DNA from: Thaumasiovibrio occultus
GTDB taxonomy: Bacteria; Pseudomonadota; Gammaproteobacteria; Enterobacterales; Vibrionaceae
Reading direction: 5' to 3'
Assembly (NCBI GenBank): GCA_019703815.1
Contig: AP023052.1
Location: forward strand, 2,807,501 to 2,871,500
DNA: 64,000 bases
Part shown: one piece after another, positions 14,940 through 24,216 of the stretch
Layout of the letters: each line of letters starts with the position of its first letter
Numbering within the stretch: position 1 is the first letter of the stretch
Translations under genes and position numbers: made by a program
The notes under the pieces: generated by a model
Database searches by the model: none
What the model saw: only the letters and a program-made list of their open reading frames with translations
Told to the model about the DNA's origin: nothing

Positions 14940-15209
14940 TTAGCGGCGGTAATAACGCTTACGACGCTGATAGGCGCGGATAAACTCCACTTTATCGCCA
15001 CCACGCTGATCCGAGATAAAATTCTTATAAAACCATACCACTAACCATGCGGCGAGCAACCAAGGCAGTAACGAGACCACAATCCCGAGCATGCCAATCA
15101 GCGCCATCACAATAAAACCGGCAACCAGTGCGGCAACGACACCAATTAAACTCGCGCCTGTCGCAATCAACACCACCGCAAACACTAACACAAACAGTAA
15201 TTCAGCCAT
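14940..15209 (-). CDS. pspG: envelope stress response protein PspG
   Basis: 89 residues with two or three hydrophobic stretches and a basic tail (AYQRRKRYYRR). The N-terminus MAELLFVLVFAVVLIATGASLIG and the block LLPWLLAAWLVVWFYK align with PspG (YjbO) of E. coli. PspG is an inner-membrane member of the phage-shock regulon. As in E. coli it lies next to dusA. A textbook sigma-54 promoter lies 37 bp upstream of the start codon, which strongly supports the call. Confidence 0.93.
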   Translation of the reverse strand: MAELLFVLVFAVVLIATGASLIGVVAALVAGFIVMALIGMLGIVVSLLPWLLAAWLVVWFYKNFISDQRGGDKVEFIRAYQRRKRYYRR

Positions 15210-15245
15210 CTTCCCTCTCCTTTTATTTTTACTTTAGTAAGAGAT

Positions 15246-15261
15246 AGCAAAGGCTGTGCCA
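15246..15261 (-). promoter_or_regulatory. sigma-54 promoter of pspG
   Basis: The minus strand reads TGGCAC-N5-TTGCT, an exact match to the core -24/-12 sigma-54 consensus (TGGCAC-N5-TTGCW). In the known Psp system pspG is transcribed by RpoN with the enhancer-binding protein PspF; psp enhancers would be expected at about 15290-15360. No pspF gene is in this window. Confidence 0.9.
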
Positions 15262-15295
15262 ATTGCTAAGAGCCAGTTTTCCGGCATAAAAACAC

Positions 15296-15323
15296 AAAAG
15301 CCCCGCCTTTATGGGCAGGGCTT
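15296..15323 (-). terminator. intrinsic terminator after dusA
   Basis: On the minus strand AGCCC-TGCC/GGC-GGGGCT pairs around the loop ATAAA, followed by TTTTGTGTTTTT. It separates dusA from the pspG promoter. Confidence 0.75.
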
Positions 15324-15352
15324 TGGTAAAATTCACCAACTATTAGTCGATA

Positions 15353-16372
15353 TTACACATCAAGATGGTCTGGGATCTTAGCCAGTGCCTGCTGCACCAC
15401 TTCAATACCGGAACCCGGCTTGTGCGCATTTTCACTGATATAACGGCGCCATTGACGCGCACCCGGCATGTTTTGGAACAGTCCCAACATATGGCGAGTA
15501 ATATGGCCCAAGTAACTGCCTTGGCTTAACTGCGCTTCAATGTACGGGTACATGGCTTCAACAATTTGGCGGCGCTTCATTACCTCACGGCTATCACCGA
15601 ACAAGCGCTGATCCACTTCTGCCAGCAGGTACGGGCTTTGGTACGCTTCGCGGCCAATCATCACCCCATCCATGTATTTCAGGTGCTCAAGGGCTTCATC
15701 CAATGACTTGATCCCGCCGTTGATCGCCATAGTTAAATGAGGAAAATCACGTTTTAGTTGGTACACGCGAGGGTAATCTAGCGGCGGGATCTCACGGTTC
15801 TCTTTCGGGCTCAACCCCGACAGCCAGGCTTTACGCGCGTGGATAGTGAACTCATTACAACCGCTTTTCTCATGCACGGTACCCACGAAATCCACCAAGA
15901 ATTCGTAGGAGTCTTGATCGTCGATACCGATACGGGTTTTCACCGTCACCGGTACATCCACCACCTCACGCATCGCGGAGACACAGGTCGCCACCAATTC
16001 GGCTTCACCCATCAAACACGCGCCAAAGCGACCGTTCTGTACACGATCCGAAGGACAACCCACGTTAAGGTTGATTTCATCGTAGCCACGCTCAACCGCG
16101 AGCTTGGCACAATGCGCCAGATCTTCAGGGTTTGAGCCCCCCAGTTGCAAGGCCAGCGGATGCTCTTCTTCGTTATACGCTAGAAAATCCCCTTTACCGT
16201 GAATGATCGCGCCCGTTGTAACCATCTCGGTATACAACAAGGTGTTCTTCGACATCAAACGGTGGAAGTAACGGCAATGACGATCCGTCCAATCCAGCAT
16301 AGGTGCAACGGAGAAACGCTGCATCGGGAATGCCAGTTCAGGCGACGGATTTTCTGCGATTTTTTCTGACAT
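15353..16372 (-). CDS. dusA: tRNA-dihydrouridine(20/20a) synthase
   Basis: 339 residues. FMN-dependent reduction of uridine 20/20a in the tRNA D-loop. The TIM-barrel signature is clear: [21 protein letters not shown] at the N-terminus, the catalytic-Cys motif [20 protein letters not shown] near residues 100-120, and [10 protein letters not shown] and [12 protein letters not shown] further on. Length and N-terminus fit DusA rather than DusB or DusC. Confidence 0.97.
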   Translation of the reverse strand: MSEKIAENPSPELAFPMQRFSVAPMLDWTDRHCRYFHRLMSKNTLLYTEMVTTGAIIHGKGDFLAYNEEEHPLALQLGGSNPEDLAHCAKLAVERGYDEINLNVGCPSDRVQNGRFGACLMGEAELVATCVSAMREVVDVPVTVKTRIGIDDQDSYEFLVDFVGTVHEKSGCNEFTIHARKAWLSGLSPKENREIPPLDYPRVYQLKRDFPHLTMAINGGIKSLDEALEHLKYMDGVMIGREAYQSPYLLAEVDQRLFGDSREVMKRRQIVEAMYPYIEAQLSQGSYLGHITRHMLGLFQNMPGARQWRRYISENAHKPGSGIEVVQQALAKIPDHLDV

Positions 16373-16831
16373 AAGAGCAATACCTTAATGCATTATTTGG
16401 CACGTTTTTGTCCAATAGAGAGCCTCTTATCTACGCTATTGATATTGCGAGACAAGGTTTTAGAACCTAAAAAGTGAAACATGATTAAGAGGCGACAACC
16501 GCACCCTTAAGCCGAACGCTCAAATCCAAAACGTGGTAACAATATAAAATAAGCGCCGATTCTACCCCAACTTCAAGCGATGCCCAAGCAAGAGGGGGAT
16601 GCGCCTTCCTGCGGGTCTTTAGCGAGTGCGTCTAAGTAGATAATAGAAAGGTAGATAACGAGGAAAAGGATAATCCAATGATAAAAAAGTGGTTACCTCC
16701 TTGCTTTAAGAAGATAACCACTCAGGGGGGGGCTTTGATCCGGAAAGATATCCAATAATGCCGGATCAAAGCGCGATCCATCAGCAGGAACGTAACACCA
16801 ATGGATCGCGTTTTTTACTCGCGTAACGTGT
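16373..16831. other. intergenic region with three stem-loops, no gene seen
   Basis: 459 bp between dusA and the alpha-glucoside operon. The dusA-proximal part (16373-16680) shows nothing beyond the probable dusA promoter area. From 16682 to 16810 there are three consecutive inverted repeats: a minus-strand terminator; a perfect 12-bp stem (16732-16743 with 16761-16772, GCTTTGATCCGG arms); and a 10-bp stem (CGCGATCCAT/ATGGATCGCG, 16772-16781 with 16801-16810) followed by TTTTTT, terminator-like in the plus direction. A run of eight G lies at 16725-16732. Confidence 0.6.
16682..16722 (-). terminator. intrinsic terminator of the alpha-glucoside operon
   Basis: On the minus strand an AGTGGTTA/TAACCACT stem is followed by TTTTTTAT. 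It lies about 110 bp past the stop of the GH4 gene. Confidence 0.75.
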
Positions 16832-16832
16832 C

Positions 16833-18158
16833 TTACGCTAGCTCCGGCCAGTAGCCTTTGTTGGCTTCGATCAGTGCATCCAACACTTTACGAGCTTTCT
16901 TCGCATCACCCACGGTGCGGTTTAGCGTTAACGCTTGCAGCGCTTTGGTGTAAGAGCCTTCAAACCATGCTTCTACCGTGAGGCGCTCGTACGCAAACTG
17001 CTGCTCGATCATACCTTTGTAGAAGGTTGGAACCTTGCCTACACCGAATGGGCGTGGACCGTTGATGCCAAGTTCAGCGGTCACTTCCACCATCACGTCA
17101 TTATCTAGGTTAGCGACTAGACCATTATTTTCTAAGATCACCACGAACTTACGCTTTTGGTTGAACGCGATAGATTCCGCTACTTCCACAATCATGTCAC
17201 CGTGCGCATCGTTGTGAACCACGCTTGAATCTTTGGTGGTGCCATTAATAACGGCTTGGCGACACTCTTCAAATACACGTTTTTCACGACCGTTCATCAC
17301 TTCGTTAGCGCGGGTGAATTCAGGGTCTAGCTTCGACAGTTTGTATTCCGGGTACAGGTAGTACTGCAGGTACGTGTTCGGCAGATAATCTGGGAAGTCA
17401 CGCAGCATGTCGGCAACAGCGGCATAGGTATCAAGCCATGATTGATCGCGCTGCTCAGCATCGACAGGGATGAAGCCATTCTCAGCGATGTAGGCTTTTA
17501 GCTTAGGCGCAAGATCTTCACCCGCTTGGTTGTATAGGTGAGTGAACCAACCAAAGTGGTTAAGGCCGAAGTAGACAGGATCGAATTCGTTTGGATCCAC
17601 ATTCAGTAGGCGGCCATAAGAGCGCAGTAGGTTCACAGGCTGATCACAAATGTTCAGAATGCGATCATCGTGTGGGAAACGTTTTTTCAGGGCATCCGCC
17701 ACAATCGCTGCTGGGTTGGTGTAGTTTAGGATCCACGCTTCTGGCGAACGCTCACGCACATCATCCACCATTTGGATCATATCGCCGATAGAACGCATAC
17801 CATAAGCAAAGCCACCCGGACCACAGGTTTCTTGGCCAATGATACCCATTGATAGCGGGATCTTTTCGTCTTTCTCACGCATTTCGTAGCCGCCTGTACG
17901 CATTTGGCAAAGAACGAAATCCATGTCTTTGTAAGCAACATTTTTATCCGTGGTGTATTCAAATTCCAACTCTGGATAATCTTCAGAGAAAAGCAATTTC
18001 GCGTATTCACCAATGGTAGCTTGGCGCTCAGCATTCACATCAAACATTACCAAACGCTTCAGTGGGAATGTCTCTTGGCGCTTGCACAACGCTTTCAGCA
18101 TACCCGGCGTCCAAGTAGAACCACCACCAACTAGTACAATATTGAATGCTTTTTTCAT
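16833..18158 (-). CDS. GH4 6-phospho-alpha-glucosidase (GlvA-like)
   Basis: About 441 residues. An N-terminal NAD-binding fold (VLVGGGSTWTPGML) and the GH4 blocks GQETCGPGGFAYGMRSIG, LNYTNPAAIV, YFGLNHFGWFT, PNTYLQYYLYPEY and TRANEVM align closely with GlvA/MalH. GH4 enzymes need NAD+ and Mn2+ and hydrolyse the 6-phosphate made by a PTS. In this family 6-phospho-alpha-glucosidases carry CDMP, while beta-specific members carry CN-x-P. Here the motif is CDQP near residues 171-174, keeping the Asp that marks alpha-specificity. The gene follows an alpha-glucoside-type EIICB. Start: ATG 18158; a GTG at 18170 is possible. Confidence 0.85.
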   Translation of the reverse strand: MKKAFNIVLVGGGSTWTPGMLKALCKRQETFPLKRLVMFDVNAERQATIGEYAKLLFSEDYPELEFEYTTDKNVAYKDMDFVLCQMRTGGYEMREKDEKIPLSMGIIGQETCGPGGFAYGMRSIGDMIQMVDDVRERSPEAWILNYTNPAAIVADALKKRFPHDDRILNICDQPVNLLRSYGRLLNVDPNEFDPVYFGLNHFGWFTHLYNQAGEDLAPKLKAYIAENGFIPVDAEQRDQSWLDTYAAVADMLRDFPDYLPNTYLQYYLYPEYKLSKLDPEFTRANEVMNGREKRVFEECRQAVINGTTKDSSVVHNDAHGDMIVEVAESIAFNQKRKFVVILENNGLVANLDNDVMVEVTAELGINGPRPFGVGKVPTFYKGMIEQQFAYERLTVEAWFEGSYTKALQALTLNRTVGDAKKARKVLDALIEANKGYWPELA

Positions 18159-18222
18159 CTTATTTCTCACTTACATCAAGCTTTTCTGTTGCCCCCGCGA
18201 TGCAGGGGCAAAATTAATATAT

Positions 18223-19809
18223 TTAGATTGCTAAGGCTTTTTTTACATCGTTCGCGATACTTTCCACTTGCGGTCCGTAAATCACTTGCAAGTCGACTTG
18301 GCTAACGCGCTTCACACCTGATGCCCCCGTGCTTTTCAACACGGCTTCATCAATCTTGCTCATGTCGTCCACTTTGACGCGAAGACGGGTAAAGCAGTTA
18401 TCAACTAGCTGGATATTATCTGCACCACCCAAGCCGTCGATAATACGCGCGGCTTGTTCTGAGGCATCCGCTACCACTTCAGGCTTCGCTGATTCAGCTT
18501 CACGCCCTGGCGTGGTCACATTGAAGCGCGTGATCACAAAGCAGAACACAAAGTAGTAAATCGGGAAGTAACAGGCACCAACGAGCACCGCGAACCACCA
18601 CTGAGTTTGGGTTCCGCCCAGTACACCGAAGACGAACAGGTCAATCACACCACCCTGCACGTTACCAATCATTACGCCCAGCAAATGCATCAGCGCAAAA
18701 GACATACCGGTCATCACCGCATGGAAGATAAACAGCAGCGGGCTCACGAAGATAAAGCTGAACTCTAGTGGCTCGGTAATACCGGTCGTGAACGACGCAA
18801 GCGCACCAGCAATCACCAGGGCTTTCACGCGTGTTTTGTGTTCATCGCGAGCACAGTGGTACATCGCCAGTGCGGCACCCGGTAGAGCGAACATCATCAC
18901 TGGGATCTTGCCTTGCGCTAGGAAGCGGGTTGCTTCTTTGACAATGCTGCTATCAATACTGTCTGGATTAGCCAGTGCATGGTTAAAGATGCTAAGCGCA
19001 CCCACCACACTTTCACCGTTCACATTGGCAATACCACCAATAGGGGTAAAACGTACGGTTTCATTCAGAATGTGGTGTAAACCAGTTGGGATCAGCAGGC
19101 GCTCTGCAAAGGCAAAAAGGAACGTGCCGAAGCTTCCTGATTGACCGATGTATTCACCAATTTTCGCGATCGCCGCACCAATAGTTGGCCAAATCAGCGA
19201 CATCGCCACACCCACTAACGGCAGTACCACAACGGTAATGATCGGCACAAAGCGACGACCGCCGAAGAAGTTAATTGCCGTTGGTAGCACAATAGTGTGG
19301 AAACGGTTGTGTAGGGCGACCGTCACCAAACCGGCGATCACACCGCCAAGTACACTCATGTGGTAGGAGAAAATACCCAGTGTGTTACCAAACTCTGCCG
19401 CAAACATCATCGCGGCGGTTTTATCCATACCCTGTTCAACAAGGTAAGCAACCGATGTGGTTTGTGGCGTTAGACCTTGCGACAGTAATGAATAGTTCAC
19501 CCCGACATGCATCGAGATAAAACCGATGATCGCAGCAAACGCGGCGGTCGGTTTTTCTTGTTTTGCTAAACCAATGGCAGCTGCAACCGCAAAGAACAGA
19601 GGAAGGTTACCGAAAAGAGAACCTGCAACTTTACGGATGAAACCCAGCACCAATTGCACTGCTTCAAGCTGGTTGAACGATTGTCCGGTGATGTTCGGGT
19701 TTTGTAGGGCTGCCGCTAAACCAAGGAAAATACCGGCGGCAGCGATAACCGATATCGGCATCATCAGCGCTTTTCCTAGGTCTTGTAACTTCGAACCTAT
19801 TTGTTTCAT
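18223..19809 (-). CDS. PTS alpha-glucoside-type EIICB permease
   Basis: 528 residues. An N-terminal EIIC with about ten membrane segments (starts GKALMMPISVIAAAGIFLGLAAAL; contains RLLIPTGLHHILNETVRF and the TGITEPLEF motif) is followed by a C-terminal EIIB domain with phosphorylated Cys in LVDNCFTRLRVKV. It belongs to the glucose/maltose superfamily and would import and phosphorylate an alpha-glucoside. No EIIA domain is present, so it should use the general EIIA-Glc. The partner hydrolase follows 64 bp downstream. GGAGA precedes the ATG at 19809; upstream in-frame codons are rejected. Confidence 0.88.
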   Translation of the reverse strand: MKQIGSKLQDLGKALMMPISVIAAAGIFLGLAAALQNPNITGQSFNQLEAVQLVLGFIRKVAGSLFGNLPLFFAVAAAIGLAKQEKPTAAFAAIIGFISMHVGVNYSLLSQGLTPQTTSVAYLVEQGMDKTAAMMFAAEFGNTLGIFSYHMSVLGGVIAGLVTVALHNRFHTIVLPTAINFFGGRRFVPIITVVVLPLVGVAMSLIWPTIGAAIAKIGEYIGQSGSFGTFLFAFAERLLIPTGLHHILNETVRFTPIGGIANVNGESVVGALSIFNHALANPDSIDSSIVKEATRFLAQGKIPVMMFALPGAALAMYHCARDEHKTRVKALVIAGALASFTTGITEPLEFSFIFVSPLLFIFHAVMTGMSFALMHLLGVMIGNVQGGVIDLFVFGVLGGTQTQWWFAVLVGACYFPIYYFVFCFVITRFNVTTPGREAESAKPEVVADASEQAARIIDGLGGADNIQLVDNCFTRLRVKVDDMSKIDEAVLKSTGASGVKRVSQVDLQVIYGPQVESIANDVKKALAI

Positions 19810-19865
19810 TGAGTGATATCTCCATATCATCATTTTTATTATGTGGGCATTAAACGCCGCAAACC

Positions 19866-19887
19866 TATAGTTGTCTATACAACTATA
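19866..19887. promoter_or_regulatory. palindromic operator of the PTS operon
   Basis: Two perfect 9-bp arms, TATAGTTGT and ACAACTATA, are separated by CTAT. It lies between the divergent PTS operon and the GntR/UTRA gene. HutC-type GntR regulators bind such palindromes with GT-TATAC-like cores. Confidence 0.75.
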
Positions 19888-19892
19888 CTTAT

Positions 19893-19912
19893 TTCGTGAT
19901 AACTGTCACTGC
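19893..19912. promoter_or_regulatory. probable CRP-cAMP site
   Basis: The sequence contains CGTGA-N6-TCACT, eight of ten matches to TGTGA-N6-TCACA. It lies beside the operator, as expected for a catabolite-activated PTS operon. Confidence 0.6.
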
Positions 19913-19995
19913 AAGGATCCAAAAAGGCCGAAATGCCATGGCATGAGAAACGATACCGGCATAGGCATTCAGAGTATTTACCTAAGACCAAGGTC

Positions 19996-20015
19996 AGTTG
20001 TATAGTTGTGTATTC
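19996..20015. promoter_or_regulatory. second, degenerate operator near the regulator gene
   Basis: AGTTGTATAG here repeats ten bases of the first operator read on the opposite strand; the other half is degenerate. Its place 47 bp before the GntR start suggests autoregulation or looping. Confidence 0.5.
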
Positions 20016-20061
20016 AGATCGTTCGCGCTAGGATCGGCGGCCATAATGAAGGGGGAACACC

Positions 20062-20799
20062 ATGGTAGACAAGCATTCACATGTGCCTATCTATATTCAA
20101 ATCGAACGTATTCTGACGGAGCAAATTGCACAGGGTAGTTTGCTACCGGGCGATCTTATTCCCTCTGAAACCGTATTGGCAGAGCAATACCAAGTGTCAC
20201 GCATGACGGCGCGCAAAGCTGTCGATTATTTAGTGCGCCAAGGTGTGGTTGAACGTCAACGTGGTCGCGGCACCTTTATTTGCCAGCCGACTCAAGAGCT
20301 GAAAATGGCTTTGCCACTCGATCAGCACCTCACGTCGAGTGAAGTTGCTTCTTGCTTAAACTCACCGATAAACAACAAACTCCTTCATTTGGAAAAAGTC
20401 CCAGCACCTAGCACGATCGCCAGCGAACTCGATATCGAGGAAGGGACACTGGTGTGGTACATGCGCCGCTTACGCTTGGTGGGTAAAGTCCCGTTTGTAT
20501 TTGAATCATCCTATATGTTGGCAGATCCCTACTTTGCCGATCTGCAAGAAGATGACTTAAACAACTCAAAGTACGCTTATCTCACTCAAAAAGGGCATTC
20601 CGTAAAAGGCAGCAAGAAACAGATCCGAGCCGAACTGCCTCCTGAAGATGTGCGTGAATTATTAGGTCTCAAACGCGATGAGCCTGTATTGGTCGCACGC
20701 AGTGTTGGCTCACTTGGCAGTGGCGAAGCATTTGAGGTCTCTGATGTATATTACAATCAAGAGCATTACACTTTTACCTTAAGCGCCAAGCGCGACTAA
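20062..20799 (+). CDS. GntR/HutC-family transcriptional regulator with UTRA domain
   Basis: 245 residues. An N-terminal winged helix (residues about 8-72: IPSETVLAEQYQVSRMTARKAVDYL then GVVERQRGRGTFI) is joined to a UTRA ligand-binding domain (about 95-240, ending in YYNQEHYTFTLSAKRD). It is divergent from the alpha-glucoside PTS operon with shared operators, so it is most likely its local repressor, sensing a sugar phosphate. AGGGGG lies 6 bp before the ATG. Confidence 0.88.
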   Translation: MVDKHSHVPIYIQIERILTEQIAQGSLLPGDLIPSETVLAEQYQVSRMTARKAVDYLVRQGVVERQRGRGTFICQPTQELKMALPLDQHLTSSEVASCLNSPINNKLLHLEKVPAPSTIASELDIEEGTLVWYMRRLRLVGKVPFVFESSYMLADPYFADLQEDDLNNSKYAYLTQKGHSVKGSKKQIRAELPPEDVRELLGLKRDEPVLVARSVGSLGSGEAFEVSDVYYNQEHYTFTLSAKRD

Positions 20800-21092
20800 G
20801 CCACAGCGCTGTCGGCCAAGAGGTAAACATACACGTTCATATCTACCGCCTGCCCAATAGAGAGGTCATGTTTAAGCCTCAACAGCAAAGCACAGGCTTG
20901 TACACCAACAGTCCCGTTATCGGTTTGGCCATTAGCAAATAGGCGTGCAGGCAGGCTTCATTTCAATACCTTTATTACGTAACCACACACTTGGTTATTT
21001 GGACTCGGTCATACCTTGGTTTAACCAGCAACCACGCGGCGAATTGACTGTGGTAGACTTACGCTTTACGCGTTAGATTTCAATGAGGCACC

Positions 21093-21536
21093 ATGGCAAA
21101 CACTGCCCAAACTTTGGACAAAGCTCGACAACTTTGCGATGAACGTGGCGTTCGTTTAACCCCACAGCGATTAAAGACGCTAGAGCTGATCATTCAATGC
21201 GGACGCTCAATGAGTGCTTACGAGCTGTTAGATCTGCTAAAGCAAACCGAGCCACAAGCCAAACCACCGACGATCTACCGCGCGTTAGATTTTCTGCTAG
21301 AGCAAGGCTTTGTTCACAAAGTAGAATCGACCAATAGCTATATAGCCTGCTGTGCATTGGGGCACGCAGATCATTGTTCTCAACTATTAATTTGTGACCA
21401 ATGCGGCTTTGTGGAAGAATGTCATGACGATGAACTAGCCGCGTTGCTTATGCAACGTGCTGAACAAAAAAACTTCCGTGTTGAGCATCATGTAGTGGAA
21501 AGCCACGGCATCTGCAAAAAATGCAGGGACAGCTAA
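21093..21536 (+). CDS. zur: zinc uptake regulator Zur (Fur family)
   Basis: 147 residues. The winged-helix part (GVRLTPQRLKTLELI, PPTIYRALDFLLEQGFVHKVES) has Zur rather than Fur character. The C-terminal domain carries HADHCSQLLICDQCG and CKKC, giving the structural zinc cysteines (two CxxC pairs), plus a His-rich HHVVESH. It represses zinc-uptake genes when zinc is sufficient. GAGGC precedes the ATG. The 293 bp upstream (20800-21092) hold no other gene that I can see. Confidence 0.92.
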   Translation: MANTAQTLDKARQLCDERGVRLTPQRLKTLELIIQCGRSMSAYELLDLLKQTEPQAKPPTIYRALDFLLEQGFVHKVESTNSYIACCALGHADHCSQLLICDQCGFVEECHDDELAALLMQRAEQKNFRVEHHVVESHGICKKCRDS

Positions 21537-21564
21537 CTTAACCAAGAACGGCCAGATAGATACT

Positions 21565-22029
21565 ATGCGTGCAGAATTTGTGAATCCTTTTTTAGCCTCT
21601 CTTCTTAACGTGGTAAAAACCATGGCTTCGTTAGATCTGGCGCCACAAAAACCAAGGATTAAAAAAGACGAAGTTGCACGCGGTGATGTGTCTGGGCTGA
21701 TTGGTATGGTGGGTGAAAAAACCAAAGGCTCCTTCTCAATCACCTTTGAAGAAGGGCTTGCCTTGGAAATCATGCAGCGCATGCTGGGTGAGCGTCCAAA
21801 TGGGATCAATGAAGAAGTCACCGACATGGTGGGCGAGATCACCAACATGGTTACCGGCGGAGCGAAACGCATTCTGGCGGATAAAGGCTATGACTTCGAT
21901 ATGGCAACCCCTGCGGTAGTTTCCGGCCGCGGCCACACCATTACCCACAAAAGCGAAGGCGCGATCATTATCATGCCGTTCGATTCTGAATATGGCGCCG
22001 TGTTTATCGAGATCTGTTTCGACGGCTGA
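21565..22029 (+). CDS. CheX-like chemotaxis phosphatase
   Basis: 154 residues. The CheC/CheX/FliY-type alpha-beta fold is indicated by the helix EEVTDMVGEITNMVTGGAKRIL with the paired catalytic-type E and N of the E-x2-N signature, and by SEGAIIIMPFDSEYGAVFIEICF at the C-terminus. CheX dephosphorylates CheY-P or related response regulators. It lies 28 bp after zur on the same strand and could be co-transcribed, although no functional link is evident. Confidence 0.82.
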   Translation: MRAEFVNPFLASLLNVVKTMASLDLAPQKPRIKKDEVARGDVSGLIGMVGEKTKGSFSITFEEGLALEIMQRMLGERPNGINEEVTDMVGEITNMVTGGAKRILADKGYDFDMATPAVVSGRGHTITHKSEGAIIIMPFDSEYGAVFIEICFDG

Positions 22030-22256
22030 GCCAAGGTATGAGTTTTTAGTTGCTGTATGGGCATAGTCTCATAAACGCAATTAACTATTTAATTTTTAAC
22101 GAAAAGCCGATCCCTCTCCTATTTTCTGTCATAAAAACCTCCTAGACTTAGGCCCTGCAAAGCAATTGCAGTGCGTTTAACTGCACTTGATTTACCTGCA
22201 AACGGGAAGTGAATATCGCTTCTAGCAATACCCTACGTAAAAAGGAAATGGAAAAC

Positions 22257-22466
22257 ATGAGTAACAAATTGACCGGAACAGTCAAATGGTTCAATGATGA
22301 AAAGGGCTTTGGTTTTATCTCTGCTGCAGATGGTAAAGATGTGTTCGTTCACTACACTGGTATTCAATCCGAAGGCCGTCGTAGCCTACGCGAAGGTCAG
22401 AATGTAGAGTTCATCATTACTGACGGTCAAAAAGGTCCGCAGGCAAGTGAAGTAGTTGCGCTGTAA
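22257..22466 (+). CDS. CspA-family cold-shock protein
   Basis: 69 residues. A single OB-fold with RNP1 (KGFGFIS) and RNP2 (DVFVHY, where most paralogues have VHF), starting [17 protein letters not shown]. It is an RNA chaperone that melts mRNA structure. The in-frame extension back to 22209 is leader; AAAGGAA sits before the ATG at 22257. The upstream 227 bp, including a TGCAGT/ACTGCA hairpin near 22166-22186, may be a long structured 5' leader as in other csp genes. Confidence 0.93.
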   Translation: MSNKLTGTVKWFNDEKGFGFISAADGKDVFVHYTGIQSEGRRSLREGQNVEFIITDGQKGPQASEVVAL

Positions 22467-22482
22467 GTGTCTGTCTTAATAT

Positions 22483-22512
22483 AAAAACGCCGTGGTCTCC
22501 CACGGCGTTTTT
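22483..22512. terminator. terminator between csp gene and pgi
   Basis: AAAAACGCCGTGG and CCACGGCGTTTTT pair perfectly around a short loop, with A and T tracts on both sides. It can serve the converging csp and pgi genes. Confidence 0.87.
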
Positions 22513-22563
22513 GTTTGCGTATGCTGAGTATAAGAGCAAGCCAATGCTCGCCCTTAAGCCCAA

Positions 22564-24216
22564 TTAGCTACGCCATTGTTTGAATGCGTTGATCAAACCG
22601 TTAGTCGAGCTGTCGTGAGAATCAATCGCTTGATCGTCTGATAGCTCAGGCAGGATTTGGTTCGCCAGTTGTTTACCTAGCTCCACGCCCCACTGATCAA
22701 AGCTGAAGATGTTCCAAATCACACCTTGAACGAAGATCTTGTGCTCGTACATAGCGACCAAAGAGCCCAGTACTTTCGGCGTCACTTTCTTCACTAGGAT
22801 TGAGTTGGTTGGCTTGTTGCCTTCAAACACTTTGAATGGCACAAGCTCGGCCACGTCTTCTGCCGATTTACCCGCTGCGGCAAATTCTGCTTCAACTTGC
22901 GCTTGGGTTTTACCAAACGCCAGCGCTTCGGTTTGCGCGAAGAAGTTCGCCATCAATTTTTGATGGTGATCGCCCACAGGGTTTAAGCTGATCGCTGGCG
23001 CAAGGAAATCACATGGGATCAACTTCGTGCCTTGGTGGATCAACTGGTAAAACGCGTGTTGGCCGTTAGTACCTGGTTCACCCCAAATGATAGGGCCCGT
23101 TTGGTAGGTCACTTTCTCGCCGTTACGGTCAACGTACTTACCGTTTGATTCCATATTGCCTTGTTGGAAGTACGCTGCGAAACGATGTAGGTACTGATCG
23201 TATGGCAAAATCGCTTCTGATTCCGCGCCATAGAAGTTGTTGTACCAAATACCCAACAGCGCCAAGATCACCGGTAGGTTGTCTTTCCACTCTGCTGACG
23301 CAAAGTGGTTATCCATCTCATGTGCGCCTTCCAGCAGCTCGATGTAACGGTCATAACCGATAGACAAGCAGATCGGCATACCGATCGCTGACCACAGTGA
23401 GTAACGACCGCCAACCCAGTCCCAGAACTCGAACATGTTGTTGGTGTCGATACCAAATTCCGCTACCGCTTTCGCATTGGTAGACAGCGCCGCGAAGTGT
23501 TTCGCCACATACGCGCTGTTACGTGCTTCTTCCAAGAACCAATCACGCGCAGTCATCGCGTTCGTCATCGTTTCTTGGGTGGTGAAGGTTTTTGATGCGA
23601 TCAAGAACAGCGTGGTTTCAGGGTTAACACGCTTTAGGGTTTCAGCAACGTGAGTACCATCCACATTCGACACAAAGTGCATGTTGAGGTGGTTCTTATA
23701 CGCCGCTAGCGCTTCAGACACCATGAATGGACCAAGATCTGAACCACCGATACCGATGTTAACGATGTCAGTGATCGCTTTACCGGTGTAACCCTTCCAC
23801 TTACCCGTGATAATGCGATCGGCAAAACCTTTCATTTTCTCCAGCACATCATTCACGGCTGGCATCACATCTTCACCGTCAACCATGATTGGTGTGTTGC
23901 TGCGGTTACGTAGCGCAACATGCAGTACAGAGCGGTCTTCGGTTTGGTTAATTTTGTCACCGTTGAACATCGCGCTGATCGCATCTTTTAGTTGCGTATC
24001 GTCAGCCAGCGCGAACAGGTGAGACAAGGTTTCGTCGTTGATAAGGTTTTTAGAATAATCCAGCAGGATTTCTTCACCAAAACTTGCAGAAAAACGCTCA
24101 AAACGAGAGCTGTCCTGTGCGAACAGGTCTTTCAATTGCATGTCTTGTGCTTGCTCGAAGTGAGCGGTGAGTTGCTGCCATGCTGGCGTCTGAGTTGGGT
24201 TGATGTTGTTCAACAT
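22564..24216 (-). CDS. pgi: glucose-6-phosphate isomerase
   Basis: 550 residues. It interconverts glucose-6-phosphate and fructose-6-phosphate in glycolysis and gluconeogenesis. Signature motifs: [49 protein letters not shown] and [12 protein letters not shown]. The ATG at 24216 ([16 protein letters not shown]) has TAGGAA at 8 nt and matches the family N-terminus; the 13-residue in-frame extension is rejected. It would metabolise the glucose-6-phosphate released by the GH4 enzyme nearby. Confidence 0.97.
   Translation of the reverse strand: MLNNINPTQTPAWQQLTAHFEQAQDMQLKDLFAQDSSRFERFSASFGEEILLDYSKNLINDETLSHLFALADDTQLKDAISAMFNGDKINQTEDRSVLHVALRNRSNTPIMVDGEDVMPAVNDVLEKMKGFADRIITGKWKGYTGKAITDIVNIGIGGSDLGPFMVSEALAAYKNHLNMHFVSNVDGTHVAETLKRVNPETTLFLIASKTFTTQETMTNAMTARDWFLEEARNSAYVAKHFAALSTNAKAVAEFGIDTNNMFEFWDWVGGRYSLWSAIGMPICLSIGYDRYIELLEGAHEMDNHFASAEWKDNLPVILALLGIWYNNFYGAESEAILPYDQYLHRFAAYFQQGNMESNGKYVDRNGEKVTYQTGPIIWGEPGTNGQHAFYQLIHQGTKLIPCDFLAPAISLNPVGDHHQKLMANFFAQTEALAFGKTQAQVEAEFAAAGKSAEDVAELVPFKVFEGNKPTNSILVKKVTPKVLGSLVAMYEHKIFVQGVIWNIFSFDQWGVELGKQLANQILPELSDDQAIDSHDSSTNGLINAFKQWRS

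Noticed and set aside
16833-18158. Annotation as 6-phospho-beta-glucosidase (CelF/LicH)
   Set aside because: The key motif keeps CD rather than CN, and the flanking EIICB is of the alpha-glucoside/glucose type.
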